Assembly: GCF_000733725.1 (NCBI RefSeq) | Contig: NZ_JMQM01000002.1 | Coordinates: 434,001-498,000, forward strand | Reading direction: 5' to 3' | From: Nitratireductor basaltis | GTDB lineage: Bacteria > Pseudomonadota > Alphaproteobacteria > Rhizobiales > Rhizobiaceae | Length of the DNA: 64,000 nt | Part shown: in pieces, positions 1 through 7,598 of the stretch | How positions within the stretch are numbered: position 1 is the first letter of the stretch | Layout: every line of letters starts with the position of its first letter | Notes under the pieces: model-generated | Told to the model about the DNA's origin: nothing | The model's input: the letters and a program-made list of their open reading frames with translations, nothing else | Databases searched by the model: none | Program-made: the position numbers and the translations under genes

Positions 1-163
1 CCGCGACGAGAAGACGGGCGAGCGTCTCGACAATCTCGAGGACCCGTTCCGTCTTTATCGGTGCCACACGATCATGAATTGCACGCAGGCCTGCCCCAAA
101 GGGCTGAACCCTGCCAAGGCGATTGCCGAGATCAAGCAGATGATGGTGGAGCGCCGCGTCTGA
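1..163 (+). CDS. sdhB: Succinate dehydrogenase iron-sulfur subunit, C-terminal fragment
   Basis: Only the last 53 codons are present (reading frame from base 2, TGA at 161-163); the gene starts before the window. The stretch [18 protein letters not shown] carries the last cysteine cluster of succinate dehydrogenase/fumarate reductase iron-sulfur proteins, and the tail ending in MMVERRV is typical of SdhB. In the family this subunit passes electrons from the flavoprotein SdhA to ubiquinone at the inner membrane (complex II, TCA cycle). Being last in the usual sdhCDAB order, nothing further of the operon is expected downstream, and the next gene (msrA) is unrelated. Confidence 0.93.
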   Translation, partial: RDEKTGERLDNLEDPFRLYRCHTIMNCTQACPKGLNPAKAIAEIKQMMVERRV

Positions 164-196
164 TCGCACGCCATCCCATATCTGAACGCCCAGTTT

Positions 197-231
197 TTCA
201 AGCCGCTCACACAGACGTGTAGCGGCTTGAA
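197..231. repeat. Inverted repeat downstream of sdhB
   Basis: An 11-bp perfect inverted repeat (TTCAAGCCGCT at 197-207 and its complement at 221-231) lies 34 bp after the sdhB stop. It could end sdh transcription, but no T-run follows on either strand, so an intrinsic terminator is not demonstrated; a 3' processing or stability hairpin is equally possible. Confidence 0.5.
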
Positions 232-284
232 TTGCATTCAGGCGCGGTCACGCTAGGTGTCGGATGAGCCTTGAGGAGATTTCC

Positions 285-926
285 ATGCGCAGAATTCTGA
301 CACGCCTTGCCCTTGCTGCCGGTATTGTTGGTGCAAGCTTTTCCACCGTGAGTGCCGCGGAACAGACAGCCATTTTCGCCGGTGGCTGCTTCTGGTGCGT
401 CGAAGCCGATTTCGACAAGGTTCCCGGCGTAACGAGCACGGTTTCCGGATATACGGGCGGACGGACTCAAAACCCCACATATCGCACCCATACCAGCGGC
501 GGGCACCGTGAAGCGGTAAAGATCACCTATGACGACGCGCAGGTGAGCTATGCCGAGCTCCTCGATGTCTTCTTCCACTCGGTCGACCCAACGGATGCAG
601 GCGGGCAGTTCTGCGACAGGGGCGAGAGCTATACGACCGCAATCTACACGCTGTCGCCAGAGCAGGAGGCTGCGGCAAAGGAAGCAAAGACGGCTGCTGA
701 AAAGGAATTGGGACAGAGTGTGGTAACGCCCATTATCGGCGCCAGCACCTTCTGGACGGCCGAAGACTATCACCAGAACTACTATCGCAGCGACGAGCGC
801 ATCCTGACGCGGTTCGGACTGGTGACCAAAGCCGACGCCTATGAGGGCTATCGGCAGGGTTGTCGGCGTGATGCGCGTCTGAAGGAGGTATGGGGGGAAA
901 CCGCGCTGCGCGGCATCAAGAAATAA
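285..926 (+). CDS. msrA: Peptide methionine sulfoxide reductase MsrA, exported form
   Basis: A 213-residue protein that reduces the S-epimer of methionine sulfoxide in oxidised proteins. The family active site GGCFWC (nucleophilic Cys) sits just after a signal peptide of about 24 residues (MRRILTRLALAAG... cut near VSA-AEQ), so the enzyme should act in the periplasm. The conserved FCDRGESYTTAIY segment and a C-terminal QGCRRD (candidate resolving Cys) are present. The ATG at 285 is preferred over the in-frame ATG at 264 because it has GAGGAG about 7 nt upstream and gives a clean signal peptide. A DUF302 protein, also exported, follows 47 nt later and may be co-transcribed. Confidence in the family is high; periplasmic location is inferred from the signal peptide. 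Confidence 0.92.
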   Translation: MRRILTRLALAAGIVGASFSTVSAAEQTAIFAGGCFWCVEADFDKVPGVTSTVSGYTGGRTQNPTYRTHTSGGHREAVKITYDDAQVSYAELLDVFFHSVDPTDAGGQFCDRGESYTTAIYTLSPEQEAAAKEAKTAAEKELGQSVVTPIIGASTFWTAEDYHQNYYRSDERILTRFGLVTKADAYEGYRQGCRRDARLKEVWGETALRGIKK

Positions 927-973
927 GCGCATTGTCAGGTCATGCTCGCTTCGTTCGAACTGGAGTGATTTCA

Positions 974-1438
974 ATGAGCCAATTTCTGAAGAGTATTTTC
1001 GGTGCCAGCGCCGCCCTCATCCTTTCTGCTACTGCTTCCCTGGGCGCCGAAGGCTGGGTCATCAAGGACAGCCCGCACAGCGTGACCGAGACCGCTGACC
1101 GTCTGGCAGCCGCCGTGGAGGAGAGTCCCGCCAAACTCGTCGCGCGCCTCGATCATCAGGCGAACGCAGAGCGGGTCGATCTGAAGATGCAACCGGCAAC
1201 GGTTCTTTTCTTCGGCAATCCGAAGGTTGGCACCCCGATCATGCAGGCCAATCCACGCGCCGCACTGGACCTTCCTCTTCGTGTGCTGGTCTGGGAGGAA
1301 GAGGGCAAGGTTCGCGTTGGATATCTCTCCGCAGAAGCACTCAAGGAGCGCTACGGAGTGAATGGTGCCGATGAGGCTTTCGACGCGATGGCCAAGGCCC
1401 TTGACGGGCTGACGTCGAAAGCCGTCGACGAAGAGTAG
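974..1438 (+). CDS. DUF302 domain protein, exported
   Basis: A 154-residue protein with an N-terminal signal peptide (MSQFLKSIFGASAALILSAT..., cut near SLGA-EG) followed by one DUF302 domain. The domain shows the usual order: a phase resembling SVTETADRLAAAVEE, then FGNPKVGTPIMQANPRAALDLPLRVLVWEEE. DUF302 proteins are small alpha/beta proteins of unsettled function; heme or redox roles have been suggested for some relatives, which cannot be judged here. Start at 974 is chosen over the upstream in-frame ATG at 890 because GGAG lies 8 nt before it, it begins the signal peptide, and 890 falls inside msrA. It lies close behind msrA and may share its transcript. Confidence 0.85.
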   Translation: MSQFLKSIFGASAALILSATASLGAEGWVIKDSPHSVTETADRLAAAVEESPAKLVARLDHQANAERVDLKMQPATVLFFGNPKVGTPIMQANPRAALDLPLRVLVWEEEGKVRVGYLSAEALKERYGVNGADEAFDAMAKALDGLTSKAVDEE

Positions 1439-1488
1439 CGCGATCTGCAGGCGCTCCACCTTTTTGGGCGGGGCGCCAATTGCTGTCG

Positions 1489-2613
1489 TCAGGAGCGTTT
1501 GTCGGCGATACGGGCCATCGCGATATCAGAAGCGACTTCGTTGGTGGGCCGCTTTTCAGCATCTGCCTTCTGGAAGATAGCGGTGAGAGTCCGGGGTATC
1601 TCAGTCACCTTGCGCATTGTCGCCTCGCGGTTATAGCCGCCGGGTGCAAGCTCGGCTGCGACATTCATCAGGCCGCCTGCATTGATGACATAATCCGGCG
1701 CGTAGAGAATGCCGCGCTCCATCAGAAGGCGGGCATCTTCGTGGCGGGCAAGCTGATTGTTGGCGGCACCGGCGATGATGCCTGCTTTCAACTGCGGGAT
1801 CGTATCGCTTGAGAACAACCCACCCAGGGCGCAAGGTGCCAGGATATCCGCTTCGACGAAGAGGATGTCGCCCGCATCCGCCATGCGGGCACCAAATGTG
1901 TTGGCAGCACGGTCGACCGCGTCCGTGTCGATATCGGCAACCACAAGTTCTGCGCCTTCGGCATGGAGCTTTTCGCACAAAGACCACCCGACCGACCCAA
2001 GACCCTGTACCGCCACGAGGACACCTGCAAGGCGGTCACTGCCGCTCTTGTGGGCAAGAGCAGCCTTCAGACCCAGAAACACGCCCTCAGCCGTGACCGG
2101 CGAGGGGTTGCCGCTGCCGCCCTTGGATGTGCCGGAGATGTTGGGCGCGCGCTCCCGGATGAAGTCTGCGTCTGCAAGCGTCAGGCCTACATCTTCCCCG
2201 GTATAATATTGACCATCCAGTGCAACGAGCATCTCAGCATAGGCTTCAAGAAGCGCTTCGGTCTTGTCCTTCTTGGGATCGGCGATGATGACCGCCTTGC
2301 CGCCTCCGAAGGGCAGGCCCGCCACGGCTGCCTTGTAGGTCATCCCGCGAGACAGGCGCAGCACATCGGTCATTCCCGCTTCGAAGCTTTCGTGGGGCCA
2401 TACCCGCGTTCCGCCAAGTGCCGGACCAAGAGCAGTGTTGTGTATGCCCACAAGGGCCACAAGACCGCGCTCCTCGTCGCGTCCGCACCAGACGCGCTCA
2501 TGGCCGTCATAGGCCTCCAGCGCCGCGGCCTGGTCGGTGACATCGGTGATTTGCAGCGTGCTGTTCTTCGTGGACAGCTTCAGGTTGGTCGGCTGCGCAT
2601 GTGCATGCAGCAT
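1489..2613 (-). CDS. Leucine dehydrogenase-type amino acid dehydrogenase (Glu/Leu/Phe/Val family)
   Basis: A 374-residue NAD-dependent oxidative deaminase that interconverts branched-chain (or phenylalanine) amino acids and their 2-oxo acids, releasing ammonium. The catalytic-lysine region is visible as GLPFGGGKAVI, preceded by the glycine-rich TALGPALGGTR substrate loop, and the Rossmann fold as VQGLGSVGWSLCEKLHAEGA with an acidic residue at the end of the second strand (VVADIDTD), which favours NAD. Length and order fit leucine/phenylalanine dehydrogenases and not the ~450-residue glutamate dehydrogenases. GGGAGTGAG precedes the ATG. It stands alone, convergent with the DUF302 gene. Exact substrate (Leu, Val or Phe) is not resolved. 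It fits with the liv transporter and mmsA elsewhere in the window. Confidence 0.88.
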   Translation of the reverse strand: MLHAHAQPTNLKLSTKNSTLQITDVTDQAAALEAYDGHERVWCGRDEERGLVALVGIHNTALGPALGGTRVWPHESFEAGMTDVLRLSRGMTYKAAVAGLPFGGGKAVIIADPKKDKTEALLEAYAEMLVALDGQYYTGEDVGLTLADADFIRERAPNISGTSKGGSGNPSPVTAEGVFLGLKAALAHKSGSDRLAGVLVAVQGLGSVGWSLCEKLHAEGAELVVADIDTDAVDRAANTFGARMADAGDILFVEADILAPCALGGLFSSDTIPQLKAGIIAGAANNQLARHEDARLLMERGILYAPDYVINAGGLMNVAAELAPGGYNREATMRKVTEIPRTLTAIFQKADAEKRPTNEVASDIAMARIADKRS

Positions 2614-2783
2614 AGTCTCACTCCCATGTTCTCCTCGGCGGCAGGGCCGTTGCCAGCCCCTGTGCCATCTCCCATGGGATGATTTTACGCTCGCGGTGCA
2701 GTTCTTTGGTTGCGAAGACAGGAGGGGCCGCGACCGACCATTGCGTTTTGCAGCCCCTTTTGATGCCGAAACTGTCCGGCGCG

Positions 2784-3221
2784 TCAGGCGAAGCGGGCGG
2801 ACAGTGTGATCTTGATCGCACCGAGCGCCTTCGAGACCGGGCAGATCTCCTTCGCTTTCTCTGCGACTTCGACAAACTTTTCTTCTTCGAGACCGGGAAC
2901 CTTGCCGATGACGGTCAGTGCGCTGCCGCGGATCTCGAAGCCGCCACTCTGAGCAGGCTGGAGGTCGATTTCGGCTTTCGCATAGAGGGTCTCCGCCGGC
3001 GTTCCGTTCTCGGCGAGCATATGCGCGAGCTGCATCGAGAAGCAGCTTGCATGAGCACCTGCGATCAGTTCTTCCGGATTTGTGCCGGCGATGCCCTGTT
3101 CGTCCTCGAAGCGCGCCTTGAAGGTGATGGGCAGGTCGCCGATGGCCTGGCTTTGCGTGTCAAGCCGCCCAGTTCCCTGCGTAAGCGAACCCTTCCAGAT
3201 GGCGTTTGCGTGTCTTTTCAT
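2784..3221 (-). CDS. osmC: OsmC-family peroxiredoxin
   Basis: A 145-residue thiol peroxidase of the OsmC/Ohr superfamily that reduces organic hydroperoxides. Two conserved cysteines are seen: one in the helix IAGAHASCFSMQLAHML and one in KEICPVSKAL, the arrangement of OsmC. A TTG codon at 3233 would add four residues, but ATG at 3221 is better: the strand reads GGGGGATCTC just before it, a strong ribosome-binding site. The gene is monocistronic between the UbiH-like hydroxylase (same strand, ending upstream at 4480-3239) and the leucine dehydrogenase. The symbol is by family; Ohr-type proteins differ in motif spacing, and this one looks more like OsmC. Confidence 0.88.
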   Translation of the reverse strand: MKRHANAIWKGSLTQGTGRLDTQSQAIGDLPITFKARFEDEQGIAGTNPEELIAGAHASCFSMQLAHMLAENGTPAETLYAKAEIDLQPAQSGGFEIRGSALTVIGKVPGLEEEKFVEVAEKAKEICPVSKALGAIKITLSARFA

Positions 3222-3238
3222 GAGATCCCCCAAGAAAG

Positions 3239-4480
3239 TTAGATTGGTTCACCCTGCAGCAGCCTTGGTGCCGACCCTTGCGGGCTGGATGCCTGGCGAA
3301 TGAAGAAGTCTTTCAAAGCGGGCATGCGGTCGACAATGCCCAGGCCCAGGTCGCGGATGGCGCGCACGGGACCGATATCATTCGAGAACAGGCGGTTGAG
3401 GACATCGGTTGTCACGCCCATCTGCACCGTGTCGAAGCGGCGCCAGCGCTCGTAGCGCTGCAGGACATCAAGCGCACCGATATCCTCGCCCATCCGGTCG
3501 GCTTCAACAACGGTTTCAGCCAGGGCAGCAGCGTCCTTGAATCCGAGATTGAGACCCTGGCCGGCAATCGGATGGATCCCGTGCGCGGCATCGCCGGCCA
3601 GGGCAAAGCGTGGGCGCACGAAATCGCGGGCGAGCGTGAGGCCGAGAGGCCAGGCGCGGCGGGGTCCCTCGACGCGGATCTCGCCAAGCTTCAGGCCAAA
3701 GCGCATTTCAAGCTCCTGCTCGAAGATGAACTCGTCTTCATTGACGAGCCGCTCGGCATCGGCCGTGCGCTCGGTCCATACTATGGAAGAGCGATCGCCT
3801 TTCAGCGGAAGTGTTGCGAACGGGCCGGCGGGGAGAAAATGCTCTTCGGCGCGTCCGTTGTGCGGGCGCTCGTGCTTGACCGTGCAGACAATGCCTGACT
3901 GGCCATAATCCCAGTGAAGCGTCTTGATGCCCGCCATGTCGCGCAGGCGCGACTTGACTCCGTCGCAGGCGATCAGAAGGCGCGCGGAGATCGCAAGGCC
4001 ATCGCTCAGCCGCACTACAGTGCGTGCAGTGCCGCGGTCGAAACCCTCAACGCCCACACCCTGGACGATGTCTATGCCCAGTTCACCTGCTCGGGCGCGC
4101 AGCGCACCGTTCAGGTTCCGGTTCATGACCATGTGTGCGAAGGGCTCGCCGGGTCCGGCTTCGCCACCAAAGGTGAGGAAAACCGGGCGGACGGGGTCGG
4201 ATGTGCGAGAATCGGTAACGATCATCTCGTTGATGGGCTGGGCTTCCTCGACAAGCTCGTCCCAACAGCCGAGGCGGGAGAGCATGCGGGTGGCCGCAGC
4301 AGCTATTGCCGAGGCGCGGCCATCCTTCTGCCAGACGCCTTCCGGGGCGGCATCGACGATCATGATCTTCAGGCTTGGACGAGCCTGCGCGATTGAAACA
4401 GCGGTGGCAAGGCCGACATAGCCCGCACCAGCAATGAGAATGTCGATCTGTTCGCCGTGATGGGGGGCGGTTTCAGCCAT
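3239..4480 (-). CDS. UbiH/UbiF/COQ6-family FAD-dependent hydroxylase
   Basis: A 413-residue flavoprotein monooxygenase of the aromatic-ring hydroxylase class that modifies the ubiquinone ring. FAD-binding dinucleotide motif near residues 13-30 (ILIAGAGYVGLATAVSIA), the ACDGVKSRLR segment (DG motif) in the middle, and the second FAD motif LAGDAAHGIHPIAGQGLNLG near residue 290 are all clear. The family includes UbiH, UbiF, UbiI and the rhizobial UbiL/UbiM; the ring position it hydroxylates cannot be read from sequence. It lies 17 nt upstream of osmC on the same strand, but the genes need not be functionally linked. The start codon has a weak AGAGG-like site. It is divergent from tesB with about 94 bp between starts. 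Confidence 0.87.
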   Translation of the reverse strand: MAETAPHHGEQIDILIAGAGYVGLATAVSIAQARPSLKIMIVDAAPEGVWQKDGRASAIAAAATRMLSRLGCWDELVEEAQPINEMIVTDSRTSDPVRPVFLTFGGEAGPGEPFAHMVMNRNLNGALRARAGELGIDIVQGVGVEGFDRGTARTVVRLSDGLAISARLLIACDGVKSRLRDMAGIKTLHWDYGQSGIVCTVKHERPHNGRAEEHFLPAGPFATLPLKGDRSSIVWTERTADAERLVNEDEFIFEQELEMRFGLKLGEIRVEGPRRAWPLGLTLARDFVRPRFALAGDAAHGIHPIAGQGLNLGFKDAAALAETVVEADRMGEDIGALDVLQRYERWRRFDTVQMGVTTDVLNRLFSNDIGPVRAIRDLGLGIVDRMPALKDFFIRQASSPQGSAPRLLQGEPI

Positions 4481-4574
4481 GACAATATCCTCTCATTCTG
4501 GCCATCTGCCTTGACTTCCACTCTGGCGTTCGCTTTCTCGCCTGAAATACCGAATTGCTGCCGGAGGGATATCT

Positions 4575-5441
4575 ATGTCGTCTGCAATGAACGGGCTTCT
4601 CGACATACTTGATCTCGAGCCGCTTGAACACAACCTGTTTCGTGGCCGCAGCCCCCAGGTGGGCTGGCAGCGTGTGTTTGGCGGCCAGGTCATAGGGCAG
4701 GCGCTCGTCGCTGCCCAGCGCACCGTGGCAGAAGGCCGCCATGTTCATTCCCTCCATTGCTATTTCATGCGTCCCGGGGATCCTGCCGTGCCTATCATCT
4801 ACGAGGTGGATCGCATCCGGGACGGCGGCAGCTTCACGACGCGGCGGGTGGTGGCAATCCAGCATGGGCACGCAATCTTCTCGCTTTCAGCCTCTTTCCA
4901 GGTGGAAGAAGAGGGGCTTGAACATCAACTGCCAATGCCGCTCGATGTTCCGGGGCCGGAGACGCTGAAATCCCAGAGCGAGTTCATCGAGGCGTTCGGT
5001 GACAAGGTGCCGGAGAATATCCGTCGCTACTGGAAGCAGGAGCGTCCGCTGGAGATCCGCCCGCTGAATGTCGAACATTACACGACGCGAGACCCATTGC
5101 CGCCAGTGCAGAATGTGTGGTTGCGCGCGACCGGTCCGGTGCCTGACGACCGTGCATTGCAGGCGGCGATCCTTGCCTATCTGTCCGACATGACGCTGCT
5201 GGACACCTCGACATTCCCTCATGGGCGATCGGTCTTTGATCCCGAGCTTCAAATGGCCAGCCTCGACCACGCGATGTGGTTTCACAGGCCCACCAAGCTG
5301 GATGACTGGCTGCTCTACACCTCCGACAGTCCCTCTTCGCAGGGCGCCCGCGGTTTCTCTCGTGGGTCGCTTTATGCGCGTGACGGAACATTGGTTGCTT
5401 CGACGGCTCAAGAGGGGCTGGTGCGTATGCGCAAAAAATAG
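4575..5441 (+). CDS. tesB: Acyl-CoA thioesterase II
   Basis: A 288-residue double hot-dog thioesterase, the same length as E. coli TesB, hydrolysing medium and long acyl-CoAs. The three catalytic positions known from TesB are all recognisable: Asp in SLDHAMWFHRP, Ser/Thr in DSPSSQGARGFSRG, and Gln in STAQEGLVR. N-terminal hot-dog region contains LFRGRSPQVGWQRVFGGQV. GGAGGG sits about 7 nt before the ATG. The gene is followed by a strong intrinsic terminator (5491-5520), so it does not read into glnK by default. Confidence 0.93.
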   Translation: MSSAMNGLLDILDLEPLEHNLFRGRSPQVGWQRVFGGQVIGQALVAAQRTVAEGRHVHSLHCYFMRPGDPAVPIIYEVDRIRDGGSFTTRRVVAIQHGHAIFSLSASFQVEEEGLEHQLPMPLDVPGPETLKSQSEFIEAFGDKVPENIRRYWKQERPLEIRPLNVEHYTTRDPLPPVQNVWLRATGPVPDDRALQAAILAYLSDMTLLDTSTFPHGRSVFDPELQMASLDHAMWFHRPTKLDDWLLYTSDSPSSQGARGFSRGSLYARDGTLVASTAQEGLVRMRKK

Positions 5442-5490
5442 GCACTGAAAAATATCTGCCTATTAATTAATCTACAGGAACATCACTCAA

Positions 5491-5520
5491 CCTGCTGCGC
5501 ATCGCGCAGCAGGTTTTTTA
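5491..5520 (+). terminator. Intrinsic terminator after tesB
   Basis: A perfect 10-bp stem (CCTGCTGCGC at 5491-5500 and its complement at 5504-5513) with a 3-nt loop is followed by six Ts. It ends tesB transcription and insulates the glnK promoter region directly downstream. Confidence 0.9.
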
Positions 5521-5560
5521 ATTTATCAAAATCAATGGCTTACTGAATCGTATTTCAAAC

Positions 5561-5599
5561 TGGCACGGGACTTGAATCCATTCTGGCATAGCCGGCGCA
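5561..5599 (+). promoter_or_regulatory. Candidate sigma-54 promoter(s) of glnK-amtB
   Basis: TGGCACGGGACTTGAA at 5561-5576 matches the RpoN consensus TGGCACG-N4-TTGCW except that the -12 GC reads GA. A second candidate, TGGCATAGCCGGCGCA at 5584-5599, keeps both invariant pairs (GG and GC) at correct spacing but is poorer around TTG. Either would suit a nitrogen-regulated glnK-amtB operon, which in many proteobacteria is transcribed by sigma-54 with NtrC. I could not pick out a convincing NtrC site; only about 40 bp lie between the terminator and the first element. Confidence 0.6.
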
Positions 5600-5656
5600 A
5601 GGGGTGGGCTGGCGACATCTGAAAGCGGGAAACCGCACCAGCAGAGGTGGATCCTG

Positions 5657-5995
5657 ATGAAACTCGTCATGGCAATCATAAAGCCGTTCAAGCTGGAGGC
5701 AGTGCGAGAAGCGCTGACCGAGCTTGGAATTCAGGGCCTGACCGTCACGGAAGTGAAGGGTTATGGCCGCCAGAAAGGGCATACGGAAATCTATCGTGGG
5801 GCCGAATATGCAGTGAGCTTCCTGCCGAAGGTGAAGGTCGAAGTTGCTGTCGACAGCGACATTGCTGACCGCGCCGTCGAAGCGATCGCCGCGGCTGCCA
5901 AGACCGGCCAGATCGGCGACGGCAAGATCTTCGTTCTCAATGTGGACAGGGCCGTGCGTATCCGCACCGGCGAAGCCGACAGCGCCGCTCTTTGA
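5657..5995 (+). CDS. glnK: Nitrogen regulatory protein PII (GlnK)
   Basis: A 112-residue PII signal protein, the normal full length. The T-loop is intact, with the uridylylated tyrosine in RGAEYAVSF, and the PII signatures YGRQKGHTEIYRGAEY and AAKTGQIGDGKIFV are present. It senses 2-oxoglutarate, ATP/ADP and glutamine status and controls partners, above all the ammonium channel AmtB, encoded immediately downstream. The linkage to amtB is why GlnK is called and not GlnB, which usually sits beside glnA. AGGTGG precedes the ATG. Expression is probably nitrogen-controlled through the upstream sigma-54-like elements. Confidence 0.95.
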   Translation: MKLVMAIIKPFKLEAVREALTELGIQGLTVTEVKGYGRQKGHTEIYRGAEYAVSFLPKVKVEVAVDSDIADRAVEAIAAAAKTGQIGDGKIFVLNVDRAVRIRTGEADSAAL

Positions 5996-6024
5996 GCCGT
6001 CCGGATTTTACAGGGAGACTATCA

Positions 6025-7362
6025 ATGACAATTCGTTCCTTTTTGACCGCCAATGGCGGGCGGCTTGCCGGGGCGCTGGCCGTGACAGCGATGACCGCTG
6101 CGCCTGTGCTTGCCCAGGACGCAGAGGCTGCTCCTGCTGCCGGTGCCGACACGGCTTTCATCTTCAACACGCTTCTCTTCCTCATCGGCGGCTTCCTCGT
6201 CATGTGGATGGCCGCAGGCTTTGCCATGCTGGAAGCCGGCATGGTGCGTTCCAAGAACGTCTCCATGCAGCTCTTGAAGAATGTTGCGCTGTATTCCATC
6301 GCCGGTCTGATGTACTGGGTGGTGGGCTACTCGCTCATGTATGTCGACGTGACCGGCTGGATCGGCAGCTTCGGAGCCTATAGCTGGCCGGATGCCGGTG
6401 TGGCCAATGAAGGCGACTACTCGGTCGCTTCGGACTGGTTCTTCCAGATGGTCTTCGTCGCAACCGCAGCCTCGATCGTTTCCGGCACGCTTGCCGAGCG
6501 TATCAAGCTGTGGCCTTTCCTGATCTTCGTCGTTGTTCTCACCGGCTTCATCTACCCGATCCTGGGTTCCTGGAAGTGGGGTGCAGGCTGGCTCGACGCG
6601 ATGGGCTTCCAGGATTTTGCCGGCTCCACGATCGTTCACTCCGTCGGTGGCTGGGCCGCTCTTGCGGGTGCGCTGCTTCTCGGCTCGCGTCAGGGCAAGT
6701 ATGGAGCCAATGGCCAGGTTCAGCCGATCCCGGGCTCCAACATGGCGCTCGCCACGCTTGGTACGTTCATCCTGTGGCTTGGCTGGTTCGGCTTCAACGG
6801 TGCTTCGCAGCTCGCCATGGGCACCAACTCCGACGTGTCCGACATCAGCCGCATCTTTGCCAACACCAATCTTGCTGCCGCTGGCGGTGTCGTTGCCGCA
6901 CTTATCCTCACGCAGATCGTCTACAAGCGCGTCGACATCACCTTCGTGCTCAACGGCGCGCTGGCCGGTCTCGTCTCGATCACTGCCGAGCCGCTGACCC
7001 CGAGCCCGCTCATGGCCATCATCATCGGCGCAATCGGCGGCATCATCGTGGTCTTCACGGTTCCGCTGCTGGACAAGCTGAAGATCGACGATGTGGTTGG
7101 CGCAATTCCGGTTCACCTGATTGCCGGTATCTGGGGAACGCTGGCCGTGCCGCTGACCAATGGTGGCGCAAGCTTCGGCGTCCAGCTGGTCGGCATCGCG
7201 GCCTACGGCGTTGCAGCCTTCGCGGTTTCCTTCATCGTCTTCGCGATCCTGAAGGCCACCATGGGACTGCGTGTGTCACCGGAAGAAGAACTTTCGGGTC
7301 TTGATGTCGCGGAAGTCGGCGTTGAAGCCTATCCGGAGTTCATCGCCTCGCGCGTCCGCTAA
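6025..7362 (+). CDS. amtB: Ammonium transporter AmtB
   Basis: A 445-residue ammonium channel with a signal peptide (about residues 1-30, ending APVLAQ) and eleven predicted transmembrane helices, the Amt plan. Typical signatures include FFQMVFVATAASIVSGTLAERI, the twin-histidine pore region (VHSVGGWAALAGA and HLIAGIWGTLAV) and WLGWFGFNGAS. ATG at 6025 is chosen over 5992 because GGGAG lies upstream and the longer start overlaps glnK. It lies 29 nt after glnK and forms a two-gene operon; GlnK is expected to plug the channel when nitrogen is plentiful. An intrinsic terminator follows at 7452-7478. Confidence 0.95.
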   Translation: MTIRSFLTANGGRLAGALAVTAMTAAPVLAQDAEAAPAAGADTAFIFNTLLFLIGGFLVMWMAAGFAMLEAGMVRSKNVSMQLLKNVALYSIAGLMYWVVGYSLMYVDVTGWIGSFGAYSWPDAGVANEGDYSVASDWFFQMVFVATAASIVSGTLAERIKLWPFLIFVVVLTGFIYPILGSWKWGAGWLDAMGFQDFAGSTIVHSVGGWAALAGALLLGSRQGKYGANGQVQPIPGSNMALATLGTFILWLGWFGFNGASQLAMGTNSDVSDISRIFANTNLAAAGGVVAALILTQIVYKRVDITFVLNGALAGLVSITAEPLTPSPLMAIIIGAIGGIIVVFTVPLLDKLKIDDVVGAIPVHLIAGIWGTLAVPLTNGGASFGVQLVGIAAYGVAAFAVSFIVFAILKATMGLRVSPEEELSGLDVAEVGVEAYPEFIASRVR

Positions 7363-7451
7363 GTCGAGCAGGCGGGGCAAAAGCCTCGCCGCTTCATAAT
7401 TTCCCGTCGCAGCGAACAGGCACTTCCTCCCGCTTTGACCGCTGCAACTTT

Positions 7452-7478
7452 GGCCCGGAGTGATCCGGGCCTTTTTTT
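7452..7478 (+). terminator. Intrinsic terminator after glnK-amtB
   Basis: Seven-bp GC stem (GGCCCGG at 7452-7458 with CCGGGCC at 7465-7471), 6-nt loop and a run of seven Ts, 90 bp after amtB. Confidence 0.9.
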
Positions 7479-7510
7479 GTCCGAAAGGCAGTGGCGAAGG
7501 GTCTGCATGG

Positions 7511-7525
7511 TTAATGGGCCCTTAA
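7511..7525 (+). promoter_or_regulatory. CtrA-type box upstream of ftsK
   Basis: TTAA-TGGGCCC-TTAA matches the full alphaproteobacterial CtrA consensus TTAA-N7-TTAA with no mismatch and sits about 75-90 bp before ftsK. A GANTC (CcrM methylation) site, GAATC, lies between it and the gene at 7550-7554. Both suggest cell-cycle-controlled transcription of ftsK; binding has not been shown here. Confidence 0.6.
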
Positions 7526-7598
7526 CCTTCCAGTCCTAGTCTGCGGGGCGAATCCCCAGTGGCGGCCATTGCCGCATAAGTGATGCTTGGACGGGCAA

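Noticed and set aside
197-231. Calling the hairpin after sdhB a terminator
   Set aside because: No T-run on either strand; listed only as an inverted repeat.
3222-3233. TTG start giving four extra residues in OsmC
   Set aside because: The GGGGGA ribosome-binding site is placed properly for the ATG at 3221.
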